Source of the DNA: Phallusia mammillata
Lineage: Eukaryota; Chordata; Ascidiacea; Phlebobranchia; Ascidiidae
DNA: 64,000 nucleotides
Direction of reading: 5' to 3'
NCBI GenBank assembly: GCA_003260075.1
Contig: QLIY01000073.1
Span: 204,800 to 268,799 of the forward strand
A program made the translations under genes and the position numbers. Below, piece by piece: positions 26,419-38,900 of the stretch. How positions within the stretch are numbered: position 1 is the stretch's first letter; every line of letters starts with the position of its first letter. A model generated the notes under the pieces. It ran no database searches. It had not been told where the DNA came from and was given only the letters and a program-made list of their open reading frames with translations.

Positions 26419-26994
26419 TTCAGTCAAACGTATAAATTGATTCAACTAATGGTAGAATATGTTTCTGTTTCACTGGACCGACAAGAATAAGATAAAGTTA
26501 ACCATCTCCTAATGTACAACTTTCAGCTTACGCCTCGATGATATCTGTGTTCGACAAAACTAGCATAAAAGCAGCAGTTTATTTTGTTTCAGCTACATAT
26601 GCGGCGACATTAATGCGTGGTACTAATGCATTTGGAAATCCAAGTGCTTAATTTCAGGAGAAACACCTCAAACAAAATTAAAGGTTCGAGTAAGCGCTGG
26701 CATGCAAATTGCCTATTAACACTGGCGCTTATACCAACATATTGGATCCAATAATTAAGTGCAAGTACAAACGCCGACAAAAAGAGGGATTGATATCCAT
26801 ACCTGTGCTAGGACTTATACTTTTAAGCTCTCTCGTTTTTCTATTTAACCAAAAAAACATGAAAAACCGTCAAAAGGTACGAAAATGTTGCCTGCCACGA
26901 CTGGGTTAGGCAAGACTTAGGCACATCCGAGTTTAGTGCTGAAATGCGAGACCAGTTCAAGTTTGCTCCATTTGGTGTCTTATCAACTCGTTCC
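26419..26994. other. Intergenic stretch between KIF13 end and the methyltransferase-like gene
   Basis: No exon could be supported. It should contain the promoter of the minus-strand methyltransferase-like gene and the KIF13 3' UTR. A plus-strand open frame at 26709-26909 has no recognisable features. Confidence 0.45.
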
Positions 26995-29900
26995 TTACCC
27001 TTCACCACTCGTCGATGGATGCGTTACTTTGATTGCTGGTGGTTGATGCACGGGATGTTGGGTAACCTAAGCATGAATACGAAACTTGATCTTTTGGTTG
27101 CAATATTCTGACCGGTTAGCTAAGATGAACATATATTCGATCGTTAATCGGCCCTGAAGCATTTATGCAGACCAGCGATCACAGCAGACTTATATATAAA
27201 TCATAGTATGCCAGACCTATTACAGGTGTTGTACAGAATCAAGTCGGTCTCCCAAGCATTTCCGTATGGCAGGGAATAGACCCACGACAAGAGCCTTTCC
27301 GGGACTGGCGCTTTATTAGGCTCGATGGTACGCGCCCAAAAGTTTTTTGGCCACGCTAGCATCAAGTGTTTTAAGTAAACGGGACATTGCCGTTTTGTGA
27401 TCTCATTTGAACTTCATACATGAGCAAAAAAACAAGTAGCACCCACCAAATTTTTCTTCGGCGTCGACTGTAGACGTTCGGCGGCAAAATTACCAATCGA
27501 AATTCCGTCTTCAGCAGACACAAACTCCGAACTTGCCGACGGTAAACGAGCATGACGCTTTGAGCCTTGATCCGTCTCAATCTCAGATCGGGCATCAGTC
27601 ACATCGCCCGAGCTAAACGAATGACGTAGACGGCGATGTAGATCATCGGTCTGCGGGATTTCGATGCTCGGTTCCGGGCGGGGAAGGATGGCCGACATCG
27701 CTGGTAAAATCCGAGATTCGATTTTGCGAAACAAGTCTTGGCCAAATCCAAGCTGAACAGATGATTGTGATAGTTTTAGCAGGAAGGGTCTGTTGTATAT
27801 CGTTATAGTCGTGCTATTTTTAAAATTCTAAAAAGTTGAAACGAATGTATACGGTAAATACATAATGTACATAACAAAAGACTGACCAACTAAATTGTGT
27901 TCTCTGAGGCCAAAATTGTCCTATTTGGAAATTATTTTTTACAGTAAAGAAAAGGCCCAAATGTTACAAAAAGCGGAGTGGGTTTGTGACGACACAGTCG
28001 ATCTGTCGTTTCGTAATCCCAGTATTGAAACTATTTCTGGGATTTATGAGGGCTTGTGGACAACTATACAATCAGTCCTGACAAATATAAGTTGACTGAA
28101 TTTGGATTTCGGATTTTATTCGACCAAGCATAGAATCGCGCACAAATATAAGATAGGAGTGAAACGGGCTCACTAAGGCAACGGTTTAAAACTGTCAGGA
28201 ATTTCCTAAACCGTTAAACGGTCACAAAACAAAAGTGGCACATTCTCGAACAGTAACTTGGAAACAACAATAATTTCAAAAAGAAAACACTTTCTTCTAC
28301 TACAGAAATATTATTCCGACACGAGAATTTTTGGCAAATTTGCAAACAAAGTTATAACCTTCGAGTGAAAAGTTGGTTCTTGCTCAAGTTTTGTGGGAAA
28401 TTATTCATGCAAATTGTGTTAAGACAAGCTTGTCACGTGGCCCTTTCAAGCTTCACAGGTTAATAAATAGGATGAAAAGAAAAATACAGGAAATGTGCGT
28501 GCAAAGGTACGAAGGAAAAATCATATGATTAAACAAAGCTGCATGACACCATTTTAAGACTCTGGACGCTTTGTGTAAACCGTATCGTGCCCCTGTTTGT
28601 AACTGTACAGGGGAATCGTGTAATTGGGTAAAAGTTAGTCAAAACATCAAACGGTCAACATGGCTTATAAGAATTGTATGTTTTGGAAGATGGGGTTATT
28701 ATTTCGGCAAAACACCAATAATTAATTATTTTGATTTAAACTACGTCCTTTTTTAAGTCAACGCTAAAAGTATGTATAACAATGCAGCGAAATTAAACCG
28801 TTTATGAACAACATTTAGTGTTCAGTTATAGTTCCAGCCCACGATCAAGATTGAAAAATACGAAATAACCTTAATGATTTACATGATAATTAAGTGCACG
28901 GCATGTAAACAGATGAGCGCAGCGAGTTTGTACGAACAGCAGATAGACATTTTAACTCCTACGAGCCCAATTGCAACTAACACGTTCCATTCAATTGCGC
29001 TTAAACATTAACGCAACACTGTTGATAGACTTCGTTTATATCGTTGTAAGTTAAGTTGTATTTAACAATTATATACTATTTGCGAAATAAGCGAGCAAAT
29101 ACATCCTTTATCAATTTTGAACTTTCTGCAATTCGAAAATTTTGCTTCATACTTGATTTAAGCTTCGGGATGTAGTGTGCATAGTATTCTCTATCAATTG
29201 CAAGGCAGAGTGTGCATCGAAATATCTGTTACGTTGTATGACTGTGGGTATTATGTTGTACGAATCCGTGAGACATAAACATACAGTCGAATCCGGTTAA
29301 TCGCATAATCCGTTTAATTGCTATCGTGAATCAAAAACCGTAGCCGATCATTTTTCAAAAAAGTCCGGTTAATTGCACAACAAATTTTTGCACATTGGTA
29401 ATTCGATAAACCGGTTTCGTCTGAATTTTTGTGAAACTTCTGTGCAGCTGTGTTATATAATTTGAAGCAAGGCCATTGGTCCTGGCTACAAAACTACAAA
29501 ATTGCCTAACCGCATTCCGTATGCCGGGTACTGAGACGAAACACAATGAAAAACTGATTGTCGATTGGGTGTTGTTTAAGGGGAAGCACTGGCACATTTA
29601 TTGCAACGTTGTTTTTTCGGAAACACTGCGTTAATGTGTTGGACTTGTACATTTAAATTCGTTAGTTTTTCTGTTATTTGGTGAACATCCAACAATCGTG
29701 CAAGCATTGAACTCTGGTTATCAAAGATTTGACCCCAAGTAACCTTTCTGTTGGGTTATTGGTGGTCAGATATGTGTTCAGCCAAGATGCGAAAGTGTCA
29801 AGTCACGTTGGTTTATGTTAGTCAGCATTTTCGTCAACGATCCGACCCAGCGTGCAAGTGCGGGTTATTCCGGGTCACCGCGTTCCTCAGGGGTTACTCG

Positions 29901-32900
29901 AGTTCACAGTGCAGTGAAGCGGGATGCTGGGGGTTACCTTACACTTCCTACCTTATATTCGCTCGGTGATGATTCCACTGGTCGTTTGTTCGTCTACCAA
30001 AAAAGTTCATTTAAGTATTTTAAGCTTTTTTTAACTCCAACCAAAACTTGAGTCAAAATAGACATGTGCAGTATATGATTTATGACTAAACTTATTATTA
30101 TGTTTCAGCCACTTACCAAAGCACTAGAGTAGACGGACGAGGCCCTGCCCTTGTTCCGTTTCGAGATGATTGACATCAGGTCGGTGCTACTGCCACTAGG
30201 GGTCAGTGTCGAGTCGCGCTGACTCGCATCACGTAGCGCCACCTGCTGACGAAGTCTGTCCAAGGAAAGAATTTTATCTACCGAGCTCGTCGCGCGCATG
30301 ACGTATTTCTCGAAGTGCGACGTCTCGTTGACGTCATCATCACCCGACAAATCGATTGCGTCATCACCCACGTCATCGTGAACCTAAAACAGATAATACA
30401 GTAGAGATAAGACGATGTTTTATAAGAGTTTTGCTTCTGTGATAAAATTTCGTCTTACTTTTGCGCCGGATGCAGCAAGAAGTGCAAGAGCTTCGTGGTC
30501 ATCTCCCTCCGAAGATGCGAGTGGAACATTGGATCCCCCCCCCCTAAGAGTTTTGCTTCTGTGATAAAATTTCGTCTTACTTTTGCGCCGGACGCAGCGA
30601 GAAGTGCAAGAGCTTCGTGGTCATCTCCCTCCGAAGATGCGAGAGGAACATTGGACACAATCTCGTAGATGATGCCTGATGAGGTCAGGGGCTGTGGAAT
30701 AAACATTGGTTTGAGAAATCATAGCACGCCAGGCCTACTGAAGACATTTTACCGAATCAAGTCGGTCTCCCAAGCACTCCCATGTGGCAAGGCTGGAAAA
30801 ATCTAGCCTGCAGTTAATTTGAGAAAATACTTCCAATCCAAAATTTAACAACAATTCTTTATAAAGGCGCAGCTTTGTTTTGCTTTCTTTATAGAAATGA
30901 TATGTTTCGTAAGCGCAAAATAGTCAATTTAAATAGGATATTGATGCTAAATATATGTCTACACACAAAACGGAGAACAAAATTAAGTATTGAACATTGA
31001 ATTAAAAGTCTAAGTGGGTACATGTATCTCTCTGATATGACACCCTTAAAAAGGCAACAATCCCCCCCCCCAAGTCGGTCTCCCTTATTGTAACCAAAAT
31101 AACCAGTCTTTAACTAGTTGCTTTTTTCTGATCCTGTTTTCAAAGTTGTTTTGGTTAGTATTACTGAATTAATAGTCTGACAGTGAGTACATGTATTTCT
31201 CTGATATCACACCCTTCAAATAAAGCAACGATGGTAAATGCTTGTTTTTGCAGTATATCCTCGATGTAAAACCGTTCCAAAATCATATTATCTCAAACCA
31301 GGAACCGAAGACATAATAAGTGACATACCCTGCCCTGCATTTTCCTCATGAAAGCGGCGGTGAAGCCTTTCTGCTTATAAACCGCCACACAAACTCGTTT
31401 CCTCAGCACAAGGTCCATCTCTACGGGGTGACTTAAACGGACATGAACCTAAAAATCATTTACACGTTCTATTCAACATAACTTAAATGTTGCATATGTT
31501 AAAACTGTAATCCATTAACGCAAAGTGCATCTTACGATATTGTTAAGTTCTTTTCATTACTGGGCAGCTTTGGTATCCTATGTAATACTTATTTTTAATA
31601 CTGAGAGTGATTATATTGAACAAACCCTCCAACAGACAGCATAGCCATAGTCGATAACTGTTTATGAGAATGAATAAATAAAAATGGGAAATATATTCCA
31701 AGTAACAAGTCAATGGAATTACATGGACCAGACACATTTCGCAACCCCCCCCCCCCACACAAACTCGTTTCCTCAGCACAAGGTCCATCTCTACGGGGTG
31801 ACTCAAACGGACATGAACCTAAAAATTACATACACGTTCTATTCAACATAACTCAAGTACTATATATATTAAAACTGTAATCCATTTAACAGTACCAGAC
31901 CTTCCAAAAGACACCATGGTCATAGACAATCTTTGTTTATGAGAATGTATAACTAAGAACAGGAAATATTTTCTAAGTTACAAAATCAGTGAATGAAATT
32001 ACATGGGCCATACATATTTCACCGAAGTTTTTTCACTCTCATTATTCTTTCAATACTTTTTAATGTTCGAATGTTTGAGAAATGGTTTAATTTGGTTGGG
32101 TTATTGTGGCCCCTAAATAGATTGGTTACCTTGACAACGATGTAGACTCTTTCTCCACTGGGTGTGACGCGATTCAGATAAACATTGTCATGCATGGATG
32201 AGTCCCATGATACCACGGCTGTGAGCTGACCGCTGTACTGTAGATTACAAACATATAACGTTATATTCAAAACTTACAATGTGTCAAGCATTAAATATTA
32301 AAGATTCCAGGTTTCATGTTTTTGGAGACAAGTGGATAAACCCATGGGTGATTCTGGAGAAAATTAGCACAACATATATTGCCATATTATTCATTTGCCA
32401 TACGCATTTCTAAAAACATAAGAACATTATGAACTTTATTAAAGGTTTTCTTACTAATAAAATCTCCTTGCAAATAAAGCAAAGGACCGCAATGAGTAAG
32501 GTATATTAGTTCATGACTGCAGGAAATATCAGAGTGAAAATACTAAATCAGTCGCTGTATTTTATTGTTTAATACTAAAAATACTAGATCAGTCGCTGTA
32601 TTTTATCGTTTAATACTAAAAATACTAAATCAGTCGTAGTATTTTATTGTTAAATAACATGTGTATTTCGCTTTTATCAGCATCGTCAGTGTCTGAAAAA
32701 CAGTGCTTTGAAAAAAACGAACAATTATTGCACAGTCACATTATATTCCTGTGTTATATCTTTGTCTTTTGTTGAGCTTAGGAAAGGGAGCCTATCGAGA
32801 TGTCGAGTCTGTAAGGAAATAATTTCCCCCCCCCCTGTTATATCTTTGTCTTTTGTTGAGCTTAGGAAAGGGAGCCTATCGAGCTATCGAGCTGTAAGGA

Positions 32901-35900
32901 AATAATTCACAACACAAAAAAATCTACTTACATCGGCTTGAGGTGGTCTAACGAATGCGAGTTGAACAAAAGTTCCAGGAGTTTCTTGTGGTAATTCGCT
33001 GTCCAGTCCGGCTGGGGCTCTCACCACATCTTCACATTCAACCGGTTCAGCTAAAAATGTGTCAGGGTTGTAACACATACACAGAAACTCTATAAGATAC
33101 TGATTTGATTTTTTACTGCACCACTAAAACATATAATTTCCCACTACTGTTTAGCGCGTGATTTTAGCTGGCATTGATACCTCTACTTATTCCCATTTTT
33201 GCATTTTTTTCAAATACCCTGATAAGATGTCCATGAGTCTAAATTGATGCGATTTGCTGCTATGCGTCTGTGTGTAAAAGTTAGAGCACACTCACATATG
33301 CCTTAAAAATGACAGCATAACGTATTACATTTCTAAATACAGAACAATACGGTTAATCCCATAACGTATTTATCAAACTTCTTGAGGTAAATAAGCCCCC
33401 CCCCCACAGCATAACGTATTACATTTCTAAATACAGAACAATACGGTTAATCCTATAACGTATTTATCAAACTTCTTGAGGTAAATAAATGGATTGGATA
33501 CGATTAAGCAGGCGATTATCTATGGACAAATGGCTACAGTTGATTACTATGATTCCCATGCATATAAATGGGTTATGCGATTAACCAGATTCGGGAGGGT
33601 GTTTGTAAATCAAATGCATAGCAACGTACAGTTGAGGTCGAGAAAGATCACTGGAACGTGCATTTCCACTGAAGGAGGGGGAACCCTGCGATAAACAAGA
33701 AATGTTAAAGCAAGTTGGCGACACATTAAATCGGATTTCAGCACTACACTATAAAATCGGATTTCAGTACTTACCATGAAGCGGGGGCGCCTGGGACACC
33801 ACTGTTGGGGGCCGGAGCAAACACAGCGTTACGCTCTTCTGTCAGCATCACCCACTGATCAAATAACTCGCTCTCACGCTCACGTTCCAATTCAGTGCGA
33901 TCTGAAAGTCGCAAGGTTAGGTTAGATTTAAGTTGTTAGCAGTACTAAGAATTGTTTCAAGTAAGCACTGCATTCCGCAAGAGCCCCCCCCCCCACAGCG
34001 TTACGCTCTTCTGTCAGCATCACCCACTGATCAAATAACTCACTCTCCCGTTCCCGCTCCAATTCAGTGCGATCTGAATAATTAAGTGATTCGATTACAC
34101 ATTGATTGAGTAGTACTAGGTGTTGTTTCGGAAGTAAATACAAAGTTTGTTTTATTTGAATTTACTGCTTTTCTCATGAGGCAAATGTGACACTGTTTTG
34201 GGTGTGCAGTGTTAAAAGATTTTATTGCGTTTATTTTAAGTTCAAAACGCCAAGGGGCCCAAGGAGAGATCCAATGGTTGATCCTAAAACCCCCCCCCCA
34301 AATATGACATGCTTCTTAGGGGGTGAACTTTTGTGAGAAAATATTATTTTGGGTGTGTAGGATTAATGTGTCAAAGAACTTGTGGGTAGATTTTTAGCCT
34401 CAAAGGGCGAATGGACCAAGGAGAAAAAAATGATGGGAACAGATGGTTTAGCTTGAAAAACAAACCAACGTAAAAAGATTTGGGAAATTAGAAGTCGATT
34501 TCTGAAATTTTTGTTTGGGTAAGGATTAAAATTGCAAACGTTCTTTTTTTGACCAAGCATACAAGGGCTCTTGTAATGTCACACATATACTCGTAACAAG
34601 ATGTTACTCGCCACATTTTCCTTACAACGAATATGATTCCGAAGTAGACCTTCCGCAAATATACGTTTGTAGCACGAAAGTCAAATGGGTGGTTAGTCAA
34701 ACCATTACAAATGTTTAGACCGACTATATGAGAACTGCCTAAACCTGATATTTTCTCTACTCGTTACCTTCTTTGCTGCTGAGCGCTTTGATCTGTTTGT
34801 CGAGATGATGTTTTCTTCTTTCAAGTGCTTTCGACCATTCCTCCCTTAAGTCAGTTAAGTCCCGGTCCTGATAGCTGTCCAAACCCCTTCAAAAACAAAA
34901 GACATCATTACTATAAAATTTGCATGACAACAATTAGAAACACCCCTACTAATTGTCAAACATATTGCATGGGTTAGTCGACCTCTATCGAAGCAGAGGA
35001 GGGACAGAATTTGAATGATTAGAAACTCGAATGCAGATAAAACCCAATGCTGTAAAATTGTACGCATAGAAAGGACTGCCGTGGAGTCTTTTTTCATTTT
35101 AGCACTTATGAAATTAAACCTGATCAAGATAGAATGCAATGGTTCTATGCTATTTTCGCAAGTCACATAAAGTTTATAAACTCTAATATTGACAAAATTA
35201 CAATAAGACTTTTTTCCAAAAATTGAGACTTAGAACGCTTATTAAAAAACAAGTTTTCTATCAAAGCAAAGATTTTTTGCTACTTGGTAACTGTCAAATC
35301 ATGAAGGCACATGCATTAGGGTAAAAGTTAAAAGTTCCCACCTGTCACGATTCACCACCCTGCTGCAGATGCTTCCCGCGTAAACAGCCGCGATCTCGTC
35401 ACAGATGAGTGGAAGTGTACCGGAGTTCCGTTCAGGCGTGACGCTCACTTGAATTCGGCGGGACTGCCCCTAAAGTCAAAACATTGAGCTCAAAGTCAAT
35501 CATGAGGCCATGGACCACCAGCCCAGTAAAAATAATATCGTGGACCATTTCATTTTAAAAGCAAGATTGAAGTACGCATACGCGACAAGCATTTTGGCTT
35601 GAAACATAATTTTTTAAAACCGAATTTCAGGATATGAGATAAAAGTACTATATATAAGCAATCATCTTCAGTTTATTAGCAAAAAAGAGGACGTTCTGTG
35701 GACCACCCAAAAAATCATCATGGACCACTATTGAGAACCATTGCTCTAAGAATAAATAGGGTGCATTTTTTAACACTAACCTGCTTTAGTTGAAAAGTGC
35801 CGATACATTGGACTTCGGGTTTGTGTGTAATTTCAACGTTTTCGTAATCTCCGCTGTCGCCCAGCTCTTGAACTGTGACGTCTAATCGCAATTTCTTTAC

Positions 35901-38900
35901 AACCTCCGTCCACCTTACAAGTAAAATTCACGTTGGTAAAAAATATGATTAGGAATGGACCAAGCGTAACCAGAACCCGAGTACTCGGTACCGAGCATCG
36001 CTGTTTTTGATGATCGGTGCTCGACCAAACAAAACATTTCCAGTTTTTGCCCATTCCTAGTTATAAGTTCCACAAATTAGCGTTTTTTATCTAGGGCAGT
36101 GGTACAAAACCAGGGTATCGGCGTCAACCCCTAGAAGTGTTGCAAAATTAGGTGAGAGGTGCGAATATGTCAACAATACATGCGAACCCCCCCCCCTGAA
36201 CTGTGACGTCTAATCGCAATTTCTTTACAACCTCCGTCCACCTTTCAAGTAAATTAACGTTGGTAAAAAATATGATTAGGAATGGACCAAGCGTAACCAT
36301 CCCCCCCCCCTGACTAAACAGAACATTTCCAGTTTTTGCCCATTCCTAGTTAGTTCTACAAATTAGCGTGTTTTTATCTAGGGCAGTGGTACAAAACCTA
36401 GGTCGTGGAGTCAACCTCTAGAAGTGTTGCAAAATTAGGTGAGAGGTGCGAATATGTCAACAATGCATGCGATAAATGGCTTTTTTTATTGTAGAAATAT
36501 GTGGCGAATCCCGAATTTGGATCGCACCAATTGGCTTAGTAGATTAAATAGGAAGCAATTACCGCATGGCCATCGCAACAAATCAATAAAGACAGCATAT
36601 CTCCAACAGTATGCTTTATTAACAAAGTTCCATAAGCTAGTACGGATCTGACCACAAACCTATCTTCCTACCTTTCTTTTAGCGATTTATTCTTTTCAGT
36701 GAGAATGCTTGCTGCTCTCATTTTTCTCCTCCCACCCGCTCCTCTTTTCTCACTCCTCCTGCGCACGGGAGGAGGGGATGAGGCGGAAGAGGAGGCCGTG
36801 GAGACGTAAGACTGCTGGGAGGGCGTTCGGAGCAGGTTGCTATGGTAACGGTCGCGGTGACCCCACACCTCGATGGCAAGCGAAGTCCCGGATGTGAGCG
36901 AGTCGATGAGGTCATCGGTCACGTGTACAGTGAACTCTTCCGAGTGATTGAACTTAATGTTTAAGTATGACCTGAAGAGATGAGTAAAATCAAGGAGTAA
37001 GTTTCTGGGAAATTTGGATCAACATGTACTTTAACAAACAATGAAACATTTTAATGCTTTGTGTAAGTACACTCTGAACGTAAATACTGTATTCGTCTCA
37101 ACCCAGTTTATTTTTTGACCCCAACTATATCTTGTCATCACATTTTTCAAGGGTTCCTTGAATTCAAAATCAGATTGTTTGTCTAAGGTGGACCCCATTC
37201 AATGTGATTTTGTGTTATCTACTCTGCATGTGTTCTATGATTGTGTCAAACATCTATGTAACGGACAGTAACGCTCCCCAATAACATAAACTTTTCCCGC
37301 CATTGCAACCACCGCGCTATACATTGTTAAGACACAACTCCCAACATTGTATGTTTCCCCTTTTCACGGCTTCCTTTGTTTCTACACGTGTAGTCTAGTT
37401 AGTGTTACAGTAGTATCGAGTTGGTTGTGACTTGCGAGTGCATTAAGTGGTAGGTAGAAAATTTTAAAACAGTGCATCCTATTTTATGTGTTACATTGTA
37501 TAACGAAAAACACAGACTAATTGAAGCGTACTGAAGGTTTAGTTAAGTGTATAATATCCGTAACTGGAAAAGTCTGTAATGAGCGCGCGTTGGTTCAGGA
37601 GGATTTTTGTACAATCACAGTTTTTTTTAATGGTGTTTAATCATCAGGACTAGTTTTGGCAACTCAAAGAAAGTTATTTGAAAGTCCAGAGCAAGACTTT
37701 GCGTTCTGTATGCCATAAGTTGGATTACTTCCTAATCTTGCCTGATGCTAAAATATCCTAAATGGAAGTTCCTTGGACATTTTATAAGAAGCTTAAAGCT
37801 GGTTTTCCAGCCGGCTTTGTACAATTAAACAAAAAAAAAATTTTGCAATTTGGATGTTTATATTTTTCTGTAATTTTCCGCATAGTCGCATTATATTCAA
37901 CTAGTAATACAATGGTTGTTATTTAGGCTGATTTAACCTTATTCATAAACTTGTAGTGAAGTTGTGTTGCTTTTTAAACAAGTAAACTAAAGATTATTAT
38001 CGATAATATGGCGTCGCCCACACAAGGTTTGAAGTCAGAAGAATTACTTCTTAAAGTTGGCGATCGCCTTTCTAGCAAGAGCACACAAGGCAAAAGCCAA
38101 GATAATGTGAAAAAGAAGAACCATAAATGTGGAATTCGCGAAAAAGATTTCACCAAAAAACTGAGTTTAATCCATCATTCGAAAGTGCACAAAACAAAAA
38201 AATCCCATCGATGTGATGTTTGTGAAAAAGTTTTCCCTACAATGTATCAATTGAAGAATCATTTAATTGTCCACGATAATACCAAACCATTTGAATGTGA
38301 AACTTGCCTTAAACGGTTTAAGAGACCTCGAAATTTGGCTGTGCATTCTGTGATTCACGCAACAGATAAGAGGCATAGATGTGATATATGTGAAAAACGT
38401 TTTCGCACTCGGGATAGGTTGCACATGCACCAGCGTATTCACAAGGATGTGAAGCCTAATGGCTGCGAATTTTGCGAACAGCGATTCACTTATTCTGGCA
38501 ACGCCAAAAAGCACATGCTTGTCCACATTGGGGAAAAATCCCACCGATGCAAAGTGTGTGAAAAAACCTTTCGCAGACCACAGGAGTTAAAATGCCATTC
38601 ATTAGTTCATACCCAAGAAAAAACGCACCGATGTAAAGTCTGTGAGAAGTGTTTTCGAACGAAGCAAAATTTGAAGTGTCACTTTAGGACGCATAGCAGA
38701 GAGCAACGTTACAAATGCAATTTTTGCGACAGGCGCTTTGGCATAGCATCAAACGCAAGACGACATATGAGAACACACACTGGGGAAAAGCCACACGTTT
38801 GTGCAGTTTGTGGGAAAAGTTTTCGGACCACAACAGACTTGAAACAGCATTCAGTCATTCATTCAGAAGAAAAACCGTATAAGTGTGACTTTTGTGACAT

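Larger units (their letters stand above)
26995..30691 (-). other. KIF13: KIF13 C-terminal tail (exons 32-35)
   Basis: Exon 32 ([20 protein letters not shown]) and exon 33 ([20 protein letters not shown]) match KIF13. Exon 34 (27752-27447) encodes [20 protein letters not shown] and a Ser-rich [11 protein letters not shown] segment; it joins in phase 0 but its KIF13 identity rests on position and phase. Exon 35 (27066-26995, 23 codons then TAA) is a guess from an AG acceptor and frame. A usable donor overlaps its stop, so the gene could end differently. Confidence 0.6.
30459..34300. repeat. Redundant copies of KIF13 exon regions around C-runs
   Basis: C-runs: 30535-30544, 31062-31071, 31745-31756, 32826-32835, 33396-33405, 33984-33994, 34290-34299. 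Partial exon copies: 30459-about 30534 (exon 32), about 31757-31818 (exon 31), about 33995-34073 (exon 27). Each copy breaks off at the C-run. The full-length exon is always present on the other side. This is the expected result of contig ends that overlap but were not merged. The pair around 34290 is more diverged. Confidence 0.75.
31329..36971 (-). other. KIF13: KIF13 DUF3694-type cargo region (exons 23-31)
   Basis: Exon 23 begins [20 protein letters not shown] and includes LAIEVWGHR, then a long basic/proline insert ([18 protein letters not shown]). Exon 24 has [19 protein letters not shown]. Exon 25 has [19 protein letters not shown]. Exon 27 has [20 protein letters not shown], which is highly typical of KIF13. 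Exon 28 is a short exon with [12 protein letters not shown]. Exon 30 has [20 protein letters not shown]. Exon 31 has [20 protein letters not shown]. This region binds cargo adaptors in vertebrate KIF13 proteins. Confidence 0.92.

Noticed and set aside
21088-30383. KIF13 and the methyltransferase-like protein as one gene
   Set aside because: An ATG with an immediate upstream in-frame stop opens the second gene, and KIF13 proteins do not carry such a domain. The boundary is still not proven.
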